The notes under the pieces are model-generated. The model was not told where the DNA came from. It saw nothing but the letters and a program-made list of their open reading frames with translations, and did no database searches. Shown here piece after piece: positions 50,857 through 58,944 of a DNA stretch of 64,000 nucleotides. Numbering within the stretch: the first letter of the stretch is position 1; each line of letters opens with the position of its first letter. The stretch covers positions 33,695 through 97,694 of the forward strand of contig CALKTH010000042.1 of assembly GCA_937997485.1 (NCBI GenBank), in the 5' to 3' direction. The position numbers were made by a program, and so were the translations under genes. The stretch is from an uncultured Acidimicrobiales bacterium. GTDB taxonomy: Bacteria; Actinomycetota; Acidimicrobiia; Acidimicrobiales; SZUA-35.

Positions 50857-51594
50857 TCAGCCCCGGGAACGGAGGTAGGCGACCTCCGGGTAGTCCTCGG
50901 GTGGGCCGTAGCCGTTCTCGAACAACCAGCGGACGACAACAAGACTGCGCCAGGACCACCAGCCCCGAATCACGTCTCGATCGACATTCGTGCCGTAGCC
51001 CTCGATGGTCTCGCCGAGATGTTCCTCATTGGCCAGGGTGAGCGAGGCGAGGTCGAACATTGCGTCGCCCTGGCTGGCCTCTGACCAGTCGATGATGCCA
51101 GTGACCACATCACCCTCGACGAAGAGATGCTCGAGGTGTAGATCGCCGTGGATGAACGCTGGCGTCCATGGCCGCAGGACGGCCTCGGCCAGTTCTCGGT
51201 TTGCGGAAACGACACGGCTTGGAAGCACGCCGCTGCTCACGAGCCAGTCGGACTCCTCATCGAGACGTCGGGCGAGATGGTCGCCCTTCTCCCAATGCCA
51301 GGGCGGCAGCGGTGCGCTGTGCAGCGTGCGAAGCGCGGCGCCAGCTGCGATCCATGCGGCCCCTGATGCCGTTGATGGCTCGCCGAGCTTGCCCAGCGGC
51401 TTGCCCGCAACTGCTCCGAGCGCCAGGACTGGCGTCTTGTGCCAGAGCACGTCAGGCGTAGGAACTGGCGCCAGCTCGATCGCCTTGACCTCACGAGCGG
51501 ATCGCTCGTGATCGGCGTCGACTTTGAGGAAGGCATCGCCGACTCGCAGTGTCACCCGGTCGTTGTTGGCAAGAACGATCTCGACGCTGTCCAT
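50857..51594 (-). CDS. Aminoglycoside phosphotransferase (APH)-fold kinase
   Basis: A 245-residue small-molecule kinase of the APH fold. The catalytic loop is FIHGDLHLEHLFVEGDVVTG, where the usual Asn is replaced by His (HGDLHxEH), and the metal motif is IIDWSEASQGDAMFDLASL. The ATP-binding lysine is FLKVDADHERSAREVKAIE. ATG at 51594 with GGGAGG upstream is used. It lies 27 bp after pyrF on the same strand. The substrate is unknown. Confidence 0.82.
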   Translation of the reverse strand: MDSVEIVLANNDRVTLRVGDAFLKVDADHERSAREVKAIELAPVPTPDVLWHKTPVLALGAVAGKPLGKLGEPSTASGAAWIAAGAALRTLHSAPLPPWHWEKGDHLARRLDEESDWLVSSGVLPSRVVSANRELAEAVLRPWTPAFIHGDLHLEHLFVEGDVVTGIIDWSEASQGDAMFDLASLTLANEEHLGETIEGYGTNVDRDVIRGWWSWRSLVVVRWLFENGYGPPEDYPEVAYLRSRG

Positions 51595-51621
51595 GGGTTC
51601 AGCCTCCCACGGCCCTCGCAC

Positions 51622-52452
51622 TCAGCAGCTGAGTTTTGCGGCGGTGCGCTCTGCTTCGGCCCGTGCGGCTTCGGCGAAGTCCTCTCCGGTGCTGGCGTAG
51701 AGAATCGCCCGCGAGGAGTTGACAATCAGGCCTCTGCCCGAGGGAGCCGATCCATGCTCCCGAACGGTGCCAGCATCCCCGCCCTGTGCCCCAACGCCAG
51801 GGACCAGCAGCGGAAGATCACCCACGATGCGCCGCACGTCGGCCAGTTCCGTGGGGTAGGTGGCGCCAACGACGAGGGCGCACTCGCCGAGCTGGGACCA
51901 CTGCTCGGCGGTGCGCTCCGCGACGTGAACATAGAGCGGCTTGGCACCATGCTCGTCCGACGACACGATCGACTGCAGATCGTCCCCGCCGGGGTTGCTC
52001 GTGCGGCACAAAAGGATGACCCCACCGCCATCGGGATTGTTCGCCGGGTTGAAGAATGGCTCGATGGAGTCCGTTCCCATGTACGGATTGACCGTGACGG
52101 CGTGGGCGCGATAGCGCTGAAATGCCTCTCGGGCATAGTGATCTGCCGTGGAGCCGATGTCGCCTCGCTTGGCATCGAGGATCAGGGTGACGTCGGGATA
52201 CGTCTCTCGGACGTAGCCGCAGATGGACTCCAGCGCCCCCTCGGCGCCTTGGCTGGCGAAGTATGCGATCTGAGGTTTGAACGCGCAGGCAATGTCTGCG
52301 GTGGCGTCGATGATCGCTCGACAGAAGCGCTCGATGCCTGCCTCATCGGTGCTGAGACCGGCGGGGAAGCGGGCGGGATCGGGGTCGAGACCGACACAAA
52401 GCATCGATCCAGCTGCGGTCCAGGAGCGTTCGAGTTGTGCATGAAATCCCAC
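51622..52452 (-). CDS. pyrF: Orotidine 5'-phosphate decarboxylase, type 2
   Basis: A 276-residue OMP decarboxylase, which converts OMP to UMP at the end of pyrimidine synthesis. [16 protein letters not shown] opens the barrel. The catalytic cluster is [20 protein letters not shown] (K and D residues), the signature of the actinobacterial-type family. [15 protein letters not shown] follows and the phosphate-binding region ends in [17 protein letters not shown] at 52452 is chosen because TACCTT lies seven bases upstream, matching the leaderless pattern; the longer frame begins at GTG 52473. It is followed by an APH-fold kinase. Confidence 0.92.
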   Translation of the reverse strand: MGFHAQLERSWTAAGSMLCVGLDPDPARFPAGLSTDEAGIERFCRAIIDATADIACAFKPQIAYFASQGAEGALESICGYVRETYPDVTLILDAKRGDIGSTADHYAREAFQRYRAHAVTVNPYMGTDSIEPFFNPANNPDGGGVILLCRTSNPGGDDLQSIVSSDEHGAKPLYVHVAERTAEQWSQLGECALVVGATYPTELADVRRIVGDLPLLVPGVGAQGGDAGTVREHGSAPSGRGLIVNSSRAILYASTGEDFAEAARAEAERTAAKLSC

Positions 52453-52572
52453 GGCTCTGAAGGTAGCCCTCACGGGGCCAGGCGAGTCGCACGACAGCCG
52501 AACTGGAGGTGCTGGTGACCGGATCGCTGTCTCAGCGCCTCAAGATCGGGTTCGACACGTTCGAGTTCGTCG

Positions 52573-53934
52573 TCAGAAGACGCGAACGTCTTGCCGCTTC
52601 AGCTCGGCCTGGACGGCCGCAACGTCGACATCGGCCACGTCTCGTTGCTGGCGGAGCGAAAGGGCGGCGGCAGCACCTGCGCCCTGACCGGCGACCGTGC
52701 AGCACATCATGTTCCGGACCGCGGCGTGAGAGTCTCGATCTCCGCCGATGCTGCGGCCGGTGACCAGCAGGTTCCGGATGCCTTTGGGCACCATGGATCG
52801 GTACGGGACCTGGAAGTAACGACCGGTCGTCGGGAGGATCAGGATGCCGTAGCCATCGATGAACTCGGGGAAGATTCCGACGCTGTCTTCGAAGCGGCCC
52901 TGCTCTCGAACGTCGTGCGCCGTGAGATTGTACTGAGCATCGATCTTGCGGGTGTCGCGAATGCCGATGGTCATGCCGAAGTTGCGGAGCTTGGCGTTCT
53001 CTGCGCCAGGGGTGAATCGGCGAATCGCTTCGGTGGCCATCATTGCCTGCCGGCGTCCCTCGATCTCGCCCTTTGTCAGGCTTCGTACATCGGTGCCATC
53101 GATCCCGTCGAGATGTACGAGGTTCAAGTACGTGAGATCGCCCTGATCGGAGATAGCGCCCCATGTTCCACCGATGGTGGTGAGGTCGCGAGGAATGATG
53201 CCTGCTTCCATGGCCTGCTCGAAGGGTTTGCGCAGGAAAGGGGAGAACATCTCGTCCTCCTTGCCCGTGGTTTCGATGGCCCACTCACCACCCTCCCAGT
53301 CCTTGTAGGTCTGGGGATCCTCCGCCACGCCGGCGAGGAAGGCCTGCTTGTCCACCCCAGTCAGATGGAACATGACGGACGCCGCCATCATGTGTTCCGG
53401 CGGGGTCTTGTGAGTTGGTGCGCCCACACGGTGAGCGAGATCTGCATCGCCGGTGGCATCGATGATTCGCTTGCCGAGTACGGCATGACGGCCGGACTTG
53501 GACTCGATGATCACGCCAACGAGCGAGTCGTCTTCGACGATGGGTGCCACCACCGTGGCGTGCAAGAGAGGCTCGATGCCCGCTTCCTCCACAAAGAGGT
53601 CGGCCACGTACTTGAAGGCTTCGGCATCGAGCGCATGACTGTCCGACTGCGGTTCCGGTTGAGCCGCGCCCATCGCCTTGGCTCGCTCTTCGAACTCGAT
53701 GCCAACACCCTCGGAGTCGATCGTGTTCTCGTGTCGGTACCACGCAAAGCCTTCGACCCCCACTTGTGTGATGTTCCCGCCGAAGCAGCCGTTGCGCTCG
53801 AGCAGGATCACCGAGGCACCGGCGCGAGCGGCCCCGATGGCGGCGGCCAAACCACCAGGGCCACTGCCAACCACCAAGACGTCGGCCGAGGTGAGGACCG
53901 GCGTTTGCCGGGCGGGTTCGCTGACGAAGCTCAC
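52573..53934 (-). CDS. FAD-dependent oxidoreductase (FAD-binding dehydrogenase family)
   Basis: A 453-residue flavoprotein. The FAD motif is DVLVVGSGPGGLAAAIGAAR, followed by VILLERNGCFGGNITQVG. RIIDATGDADLAHRVGAPTH is typical of the FAD_oxidored family, and the C-terminus RNLLVTGRSIGGDRDSHAAV carries the final flavin motif. Such proteins often act on unknown organic substrates. The start is GTG at 53934, forming a GTGA overlap with the upstream 2-oxoglutarate oxygenase stop. This strongly suggests a two-gene pathway unit. Confidence 0.85.
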   Translation of the reverse strand: MSFVSEPARQTPVLTSADVLVVGSGPGGLAAAIGAARAGASVILLERNGCFGGNITQVGVEGFAWYRHENTIDSEGVGIEFEERAKAMGAAQPEPQSDSHALDAEAFKYVADLFVEEAGIEPLLHATVVAPIVEDDSLVGVIIESKSGRHAVLGKRIIDATGDADLAHRVGAPTHKTPPEHMMAASVMFHLTGVDKQAFLAGVAEDPQTYKDWEGGEWAIETTGKEDEMFSPFLRKPFEQAMEAGIIPRDLTTIGGTWGAISDQGDLTYLNLVHLDGIDGTDVRSLTKGEIEGRRQAMMATEAIRRFTPGAENAKLRNFGMTIGIRDTRKIDAQYNLTAHDVREQGRFEDSVGIFPEFIDGYGILILPTTGRYFQVPYRSMVPKGIRNLLVTGRSIGGDRDSHAAVRNMMCCTVAGQGAGAAAALSLRQQRDVADVDVAAVQAELKRQDVRVF

Positions 53935-54908
53935 CGGTCCAGGCTTCCAAGATCGAACCCGGCTTCGGAGGGCGCTTGATCGGGCCAGTTGGTGCGCCAC
54001 ACTTCCTCAGAAAGCGGGCCGACCGGCATCTTCTCGCTGCTGTTGGGGTGCAAGACGACGACGTCGTGGTTTGGCACCAAGAAGTAGGGGAAGGAGTAGC
54101 GATCGGTGCCGCTGCGATTGATGACTCGATGCGGTGTGGCCACGAACTCACCACCGGACCACAACTCGAGCATCTCGCCAATGTTGACGACGAGGGCATC
54201 GGGGTCGCACGACACTTCGATCCAAGACCCATCTGGCCCACGAACCTCGAGACCACCGACGGGGTCGGGATGCAGAAACGTGAGCACGTTCGTGTCCTTG
54301 TGTGGATGGATGCCCATTGCGTCAGCTGTCGGAGGCTGCGGCGGATAGTGAAGCAACGTCATGTTCGTGAGCGGCGTGGAATGACAGCGCCGCAGCTCGT
54401 CGGTGGAGCAGCCGAGGGCAGGGGCGACGACGTCCAGAAGGCTAGTTGCGAACTCGTCGCACGCAGCCCAGTACCGAAGGACAACATCTCGCATCTGGGG
54501 CACCTCCGCCATCCACCGATTCGGGCCGTAGAGGCGGCACTCGCGTTGCACGGGATGGTCGGGCGGGCATTCCCAGTGGAACTTGTAGCCCTCGTATTGA
54601 TCGCCGGCATCGCCGTTGATCTCGGCCCGGTTCGGTGTGAAGAAGCCGAGAGGAATGAAGCCTCGATAGTTGTCTCGGGTGATCATTCCTTCGGTCTTGC
54701 AGGCATCGCTCAGTGCGAACAGCTCGACAAGCAGCGAGCGCATCTCGGCAAAGAGCGACGAGTCGATGCCGTGCCCAGTGACTGTTGCGAATCCGATGGA
54801 GCGGAAGGCCTCGAGGACTTCGGGTCCGAAGTTCGGATCGTCGGCGTCGAGGGCGGGAATGGTACGAACGTCTGGTGACACGAGCGTGAGTGTGGCACCT
54901 TCGTGCAT
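53931..54908 (-). CDS. Isopenicillin N synthase-like 2-oxoglutarate/Fe(II) oxygenase
   Basis: A 325-residue IPNS/DIOX-N type oxygenase. The N-terminal DIOX-like segment is IGFATVTGHGIDSSLFAEMR. The iron site shows HKD in HPHKDTNVLTFL and the distal histidine in TPHRVINRSGTDRYSFPYFL, which also supplies the R-x-S motif for 2-oxoglutarate. NIGEMLELWSGGEFVATPH is characteristic. The substrate is unknown. ATG at 54908 and GTG at 54881 are alternative starts. It overlaps the FAD oxidoreductase by 4 bp and is divergent from an enoyl-CoA hydratase. Confidence 0.82.
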   Translation of the reverse strand: MHEGATLTLVSPDVRTIPALDADDPNFGPEVLEAFRSIGFATVTGHGIDSSLFAEMRSLLVELFALSDACKTEGMITRDNYRGFIPLGFFTPNRAEINGDAGDQYEGYKFHWECPPDHPVQRECRLYGPNRWMAEVPQMRDVVLRYWAACDEFATSLLDVVAPALGCSTDELRRCHSTPLTNMTLLHYPPQPPTADAMGIHPHKDTNVLTFLHPDPVGGLEVRGPDGSWIEVSCDPDALVVNIGEMLELWSGGEFVATPHRVINRSGTDRYSFPYFLVPNHDVVVLHPNSSEKMPVGPLSEEVWRTNWPDQAPSEAGFDLGSLDR

Positions 54909-54938
54909 CTCAAGAAAGCCTTCGAAGGGGAGCGCACA

Positions 54939-55736
54939 GTGACGGTACGCATCGAGAAGAACGGGCCGGTGTGGACGGTGATCCACTCTCGGTACGAGGC
55001 TCGGAACGCCATGGACCCGGCGAGTGCTCGGGCCCTGTTCGAGGCCTTCGTGGAGTTCGACGACGATCCCGATGCCTCGGTTGCAGTCTTCTGGGGTGAA
55101 GGCGGTGCCTTCTGCGCCGGATGGGACCTCAAGCATGCAGCGTCCCTGGACGACGACGACACCGGTGTGAGCACCCTCACGTTTGATCCCGAGACCAAGC
55201 ACCTGCGGGCACCGATGGGCCCGAGCCGACTCCAACTGTCCAAGCCCGTGATTGCTGCGGTGAGCGGGCCAGCGGTGGCCGGAGGCATGGAGCTCGCGAT
55301 GTGGGCCGACATGCGAGTGATGGAAGAGACGGCCTACATGGGTGTGTACTGCCGTCGCTGGGGCGTGCCCCTCATCGATGGCGGAACGGTGCGACTGTCC
55401 CGCCTGGTCGGTGAGGGCCGTGCGATGGATCTGATTCTGACCGGTCGACAGGTGATGGCTGAGGAGTGCGAGCGAATCGGTCTGGCTGAGTACGTGGTTG
55501 CGGAGGGGCAGGCTCGGGCCAAGGCGGAAGAGCTCGCTCACGAGATCGCTCGCTTCCCGCAGCAATGCATGCAGGCAGACCGGGCCTCGGTCCTTGCTAC
55601 CTACGGCATGCCCGAACGGGAGGCGCTCCAGCACGAGTTCGAGAACAGCAGTCGGATGGTCGTTGAAGAAGGCATCGCCGGAGCCCGTCGCTTCAGCGCC
55701 GGCGCCGGCCGCAGCGGCGACTTCAACAACATCTAG
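54939..55736 (+). CDS. Enoyl-CoA hydratase/isomerase family protein
   Basis: A 265-residue crotonase-fold protein. VTVRIEKNGPVWTVIHSRYE starts the fold, WGEGGAFCAGWDLKHAASLD is the oxyanion segment, and AAVSGPAVAGGMELAMWADM is the second. The NAMD form of the NALN motif is present. A GTG at 54939 with GGGGAG six bases upstream is preferred; a GTG at 54903 is possible but would overlap the divergent gene. The CoA substrate is unknown. A 48-bp palindromic repeat pair follows the stop. Confidence 0.85.
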   Translation: MTVRIEKNGPVWTVIHSRYEARNAMDPASARALFEAFVEFDDDPDASVAVFWGEGGAFCAGWDLKHAASLDDDDTGVSTLTFDPETKHLRAPMGPSRLQLSKPVIAAVSGPAVAGGMELAMWADMRVMEETAYMGVYCRRWGVPLIDGGTVRLSRLVGEGRAMDLILTGRQVMAEECERIGLAEYVVAEGQARAKAEELAHEIARFPQQCMQADRASVLATYGMPEREALQHEFENSSRMVVEEGIAGARRFSAGAGRSGDFNNI

Positions 55737-55769
55737 CCCCAACCGCCCCCTGGCAGACCCGCGATGACC

Positions 55770-55879
55770 CTCGTGGCACCGTTAGGTGACGCCGGAGCGA
55801 CAAGTAACGGTGCCACCAACCCCTCTTGCGCCTCGTGGCACCGATAAGTAACGCCGGAGCGACAAGTAACGGTGCCACC
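55770..55879. repeat. Two copies of a 48-bp palindromic repeat element
   Basis: Copy 1 is 55770-55817 and copy 2 is 55832-55879; they match at 45 of 48 positions. Each can fold: GTGGCACCGTTA (55773-55784) pairs perfectly with TAACGGTGCCAC (55805-55816) in copy 1, and with one mismatch in copy 2. AAGTAACG also occurs twice within copy 2. The pair fills the gap between convergent genes and looks like REP or MITE-like DNA. Confidence 0.65.
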
Positions 55880-55906
55880 GGACTCGGGCGGGCCACCGGA
55901 CTCGGG
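55874..55906. repeat. Direct repeat GCCACCGGACTCGGG x2
   Basis: GCCACCGGACTCGGG occurs at 55874-55888 and again at 55892-55906, with a 3-bp spacer (period 18). The first copy overlaps the end of the 48-bp element. It is probably slippage or a hallmark of the repeat family. Confidence 0.5.
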
Positions 55907-55925
55907 TGTGAGCTGGACAAGGGCC

Positions 55926-56696
55926 TCAGACGGCGGCCAAGGCTTCGGCGAGCGTGAAATGCTCGGCGTAGAGGGCCTTGCCGACGATGGCGCCCTCGAT
56001 GTTGGGCGCGCTTTCCGCCAAGCTTCGGATCGCTCGGAGGTCGTCCAGAGAGGCCACACCGCCTGACGTGAGCACCTCGGCCGGTGTGGCTCGAGCGATG
56101 ACTTCGTACAGGCTGAGGTTCGGACCGTTGAGCATCCCGTCCCGACCCACGTCGGTGACGATGTATCGGGCGCAGCCGGCCGCATCGAGCAGAGAGACGG
56201 CAGATTCGAGATCACCGAAATCGCCAGCTCCGCCCCGAGCCGACAAACGAAGACCTCGCAGGTCTCCCGAATCACTCGCATGCCCGCCGGACTGAACATC
56301 CAAGCTCACGGCCACGCGTGCGCCGTGTTCCTGAATGACCCGGCGACACCAGTCGGGATCGGCCAGCGCCGCCGTACTGAGGCTCACTCGTTCACACGTC
56401 GTTCGCAGAGCGCCTTCCAGCGAGGCGTCGTCGTGGATTCCCCCCGCCAGCTCGACTTTCACGTCGAGCTGCGAGAGCTGCTCGGTCACGTCGGCGAGGA
56501 GTGCTGAATTCGAACCTCGACCGAACGCCGCGTCCAGGTCTACGAGGTGGATCCATTCAGCGCCGTGCCCGACCCAACCCATGGCGACCTCGAGCGCGCT
56601 CCCGCTGGTGCTCTGGGCCTCGGAGCTGGCGCCGCGAGTGAGCCCGACCGCCCTTCCGGCCGCCACATCCACCGCCGGCAGGAGCGTCAGCGGCAC
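55926..56696 (-). CDS. hisA: Phosphoribosyl isomerase (HisA/PriA type)
   Basis: A 256-residue (beta/alpha)8 barrel enzyme of histidine biosynthesis, isomerising ProFAR; in many actinobacteria the same enzyme (PriA) also serves tryptophan synthesis. [19 protein letters not shown] has the first catalytic aspartate and [20 protein letters not shown] the second. [20 protein letters not shown] and [20 protein letters not shown] are the phosphate-binding regions. The GTG at 56696 has a strong GGAGG-type site. It follows a methyltransferase by 22 bp. No other his gene is in the window. Confidence 0.88.
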   Translation of the reverse strand: MPLTLLPAVDVAAGRAVGLTRGASSEAQSTSGSALEVAMGWVGHGAEWIHLVDLDAAFGRGSNSALLADVTEQLSQLDVKVELAGGIHDDASLEGALRTTCERVSLSTAALADPDWCRRVIQEHGARVAVSLDVQSGGHASDSGDLRGLRLSARGGAGDFGDLESAVSLLDAAGCARYIVTDVGRDGMLNGPNLSLYEVIARATPAEVLTSGGVASLDDLRAIRSLAESAPNIEGAIVGKALYAEHFTLAEALAAV

Positions 56697-56718
56697 TTCG
56701 TCGCCCTCCCTCTCGCCA

Positions 56719-57462
56719 TCATCTTGCGGCGCCAGAGCGGGTCGCCTTGAGGAGCAGGAACCAGGGCCGGTGCACATCGTCGGCTCGCTCCGGGTGCGCC
56801 TGCGCTTGCTCCGTCGACGCACCGAATTCGACCATGCGGTCGAGCACGAATCCAGCGTTGATGACGGCGTTGACATAGGTGGCGACGGTTCGGTGCCGCT
56901 TCACGACGCCGTCCACGAACCAACTCGTGACCCGCTCACCTTCTGCGAGATAGTTGTCCAGCGGCCATACCCGGTCGCCGGCCTGGCTTGTCTCGAAGGC
57001 CTGGGTGCTTGGCGCGCTGTAGATTGGGTGCTCCACCGAAAAGACCAGCGCCCCTCCCGCAGCGAGCGACCCCGCGGTGGCGCTCAGCAGGCGGTCGAGA
57101 TCACGGACGTAGTGGAATGCGAGCGAGCTGAACGCAACGTCAAAGGACGAGCTGGCAGGGACGAACTCGTCGAGATCAAGCTGTTGATATCGAACACTCG
57201 CTGCCTCGGTGTCTTCCTGAGCACGTTCCAGCATCTTCGACGACACATCGACTCCCAGGACCGAATGTGCCCCGCGCTCGGCCGCCCAGCGAGCGAACCA
57301 ACCAAACCCGCAACCGAGGTCCAGCACTCGAGCGCCAGACACCTCGGGGAGCAGGGCCCTCATCTCCGGCCACTCCGCAGCGCCGTCGAGTCCGTGGACT
57401 TGCCGACCAAGCGTCGAGTAACCAGCGTGGAACTCAGGGTTGTCGTAGATGTTCTGCGCCAT
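56719..57462 (-). CDS. Class I SAM-dependent methyltransferase
   Basis: A 247-residue methyltransferase. Motif I is [20 protein letters not shown] (about residues 45-64), post-[16 protein letters not shown], and motif II/III in [20 protein letters not shown]. This is the MT11/MT25 layout of small-molecule methyltransferases such as the UbiE/trans-aconitate type; the [20 protein letters not shown] opening is common in that group. The substrate is unknown. It begins 6 bp after the sulfatase stop on the same strand. Confidence 0.85.
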   Translation of the reverse strand: MAQNIYDNPEFHAGYSTLGRQVHGLDGAAEWPEMRALLPEVSGARVLDLGCGFGWFARWAAERGAHSVLGVDVSSKMLERAQEDTEAASVRYQQLDLDEFVPASSSFDVAFSSLAFHYVRDLDRLLSATAGSLAAGGALVFSVEHPIYSAPSTQAFETSQAGDRVWPLDNYLAEGERVTSWFVDGVVKRHRTVATYVNAVINAGFVLDRMVEFGASTEQAQAHPERADDVHRPWFLLLKATRSGAAR

Positions 57463-57468
57463 CGCCGC

Positions 57469-58908
57469 TCACGGCCTCCAGCCGGGATCGATGCGGGTGA
57501 AGCGAGGGTCTTTGTCCCAACGGATCACATCGCTCGTCTCGACGAGCCAGTCGAGCATGAGCTCACGGTGTTCCGCCACAACTTTTGGATGCTCGTCCAA
57601 CACGTTCTCGTGCTCTTGAGGATCGTTGGTCCGGCTGTAGAGCTCGTCCGGCTCCGACTGGCGGTGGATGTAGGTCCACTCCGCAGTTCGGACCGACGTT
57701 GCCTTGCTGACGAGTTCGGGCTGCTCCCGCTGGAGTCGGGTCTTCGTGGCGTAGCGACCCTCCATGACGTCTTCGAAGAGATCGTTGTCGGCGGGGGAGA
57801 AGCCTCCTTCGCTGAAGGCGACGTCCCGATGAATCTCCGTCTCGCCGTTCAGAAGGGGCAGAAGGGAGCGACCGAAGTGCGTGTGCCCGGCCTCCGTTTC
57901 GGCGACGTCGAGCAACGTCGGCATGAGATCGACCAGCTCGACAAACGAGTCGTTCACTGCTCCCCGTGGTCCGTCGGGCAACGAGATGATGAGAGGGTTG
58001 CGAAGGAGACAGTCGTCGAGTCCCGACGGCCACTTTTCCACGAGGCCGTGATCGCCCAGGTACTCGCCGTGATCGGTGAAGAAGACCCAGCCCGTCCGTC
58101 CCGAAGCCCCGGCGCGCTCGACCGCATCTCGGACCCGACCGAGTTGATCATCAACGCGACTGACCATGCCGTAGTAGGTGCGAGTGATCTCGGCCCAGTC
58201 AGCGGAACTGAACGCCTCGAACCCGTGGCGCTGGCGGAGGTCAGCCTGAAAGCCCGGCTTGCGAGTCGTGCTGACTCCCGATGGGGCAGGCATGCCAGCC
58301 GGGTCATGGAGCGAGTACCACGGGTCTTCCACCTGGAACGGGACGTGCGGAAAGATCAGCGCAACGAACATGCACCACGGTTCCGGTGGGGGATCAGCCA
58401 GGATCTCTTCGACCGTCCGGATCGAGGCTTCATCGAAGTCCACGTACGGCACACCGCCTTCGATCGGCGGGCGCTTCCCGTCGTAGTACGCCTCGGCCAG
58501 CGGATGGTCGAGCTGGGAGAAGGCGCTGATGCCATGAGCCATCGGCGTGAGGAAACCTGCGAAGTTGGTGGATTGCTCGGTCACGCCCGGTGCGAACGTG
58601 TCGCCCCGCATACCCGCCCACGCCACGGTGTAGCCAGCGTCCTTCAGGTACCGCAGCAGGTTCGGGTCCTGCGGTTGCAGCAGGTTCGTCAGCGTGCGAT
58701 GCCCGTGCACGTGCGGGTACCACCCGGTCATGAACGAGACTCGGCTCGGGCCGCACACAGGATGGTTGGCGTAGGCATTGGGGAAGCGGATGCCGTCGGC
58801 TGCGAGCGCGTCGATGTTGGGCGTGCGAGCCGCGCCTTGACCGAAGCAACCGATGGCATCGGACCGAAGCTGGTCGGGCATGAAGAGCACCAGGTTGGGA
58901 CGGGACAT
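57469..58908 (-). CDS. Sulfatase (formylglycine type)
   Basis: A 479-residue type I sulfatase. The metal motif is MPDQLRSDAIG (D12) and the formylglycine consensus is C52-G-P-S-R56 in HPVCGPSRVSFMTGWYPHVH. FFTDHGEYLGDHGLVEKW adds further metal residues. C52 would be converted to formylglycine by an FGE-type enzyme, which is not in the window. Arylsulfatases, choline sulfatases and glycan sulfatases share this architecture; the substrate is not known. No signal peptide is seen, so it is probably cytoplasmic. It is divergent from the amidohydrolase. Confidence 0.87.
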   Translation of the reverse strand: MSRPNLVLFMPDQLRSDAIGCFGQGAARTPNIDALAADGIRFPNAYANHPVCGPSRVSFMTGWYPHVHGHRTLTNLLQPQDPNLLRYLKDAGYTVAWAGMRGDTFAPGVTEQSTNFAGFLTPMAHGISAFSQLDHPLAEAYYDGKRPPIEGGVPYVDFDEASIRTVEEILADPPPEPWCMFVALIFPHVPFQVEDPWYSLHDPAGMPAPSGVSTTRKPGFQADLRQRHGFEAFSSADWAEITRTYYGMVSRVDDQLGRVRDAVERAGASGRTGWVFFTDHGEYLGDHGLVEKWPSGLDDCLLRNPLIISLPDGPRGAVNDSFVELVDLMPTLLDVAETEAGHTHFGRSLLPLLNGETEIHRDVAFSEGGFSPADNDLFEDVMEGRYATKTRLQREQPELVSKATSVRTAEWTYIHRQSEPDELYSRTNDPQEHENVLDEHPKVVAEHRELMLDWLVETSDVIRWDKDPRFTRIDPGWRP

Positions 58909-58930
58909 GGTCTGCAGCCTGGCTCAGAAC

Positions 58931-58944
58931 TAGTGTCGATCGCC
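58931..58944 (+). promoter_or_regulatory. Leaderless -10 element of the amidohydrolase
   Basis: TAGTGT at 58931-58936 ends 8 nt before the ATG at 58945; no Shine-Dalgarno is present. A -35 box is not convincing here. Confidence 0.4.

Noticed and set aside
53931..55742. A 603-codon minus-strand frame extending the 2OG oxygenase upstream
   Set aside because: The extra 278 codons are antisense to a clear enoyl-CoA hydratase; oxygenase similarity begins at about 54908.
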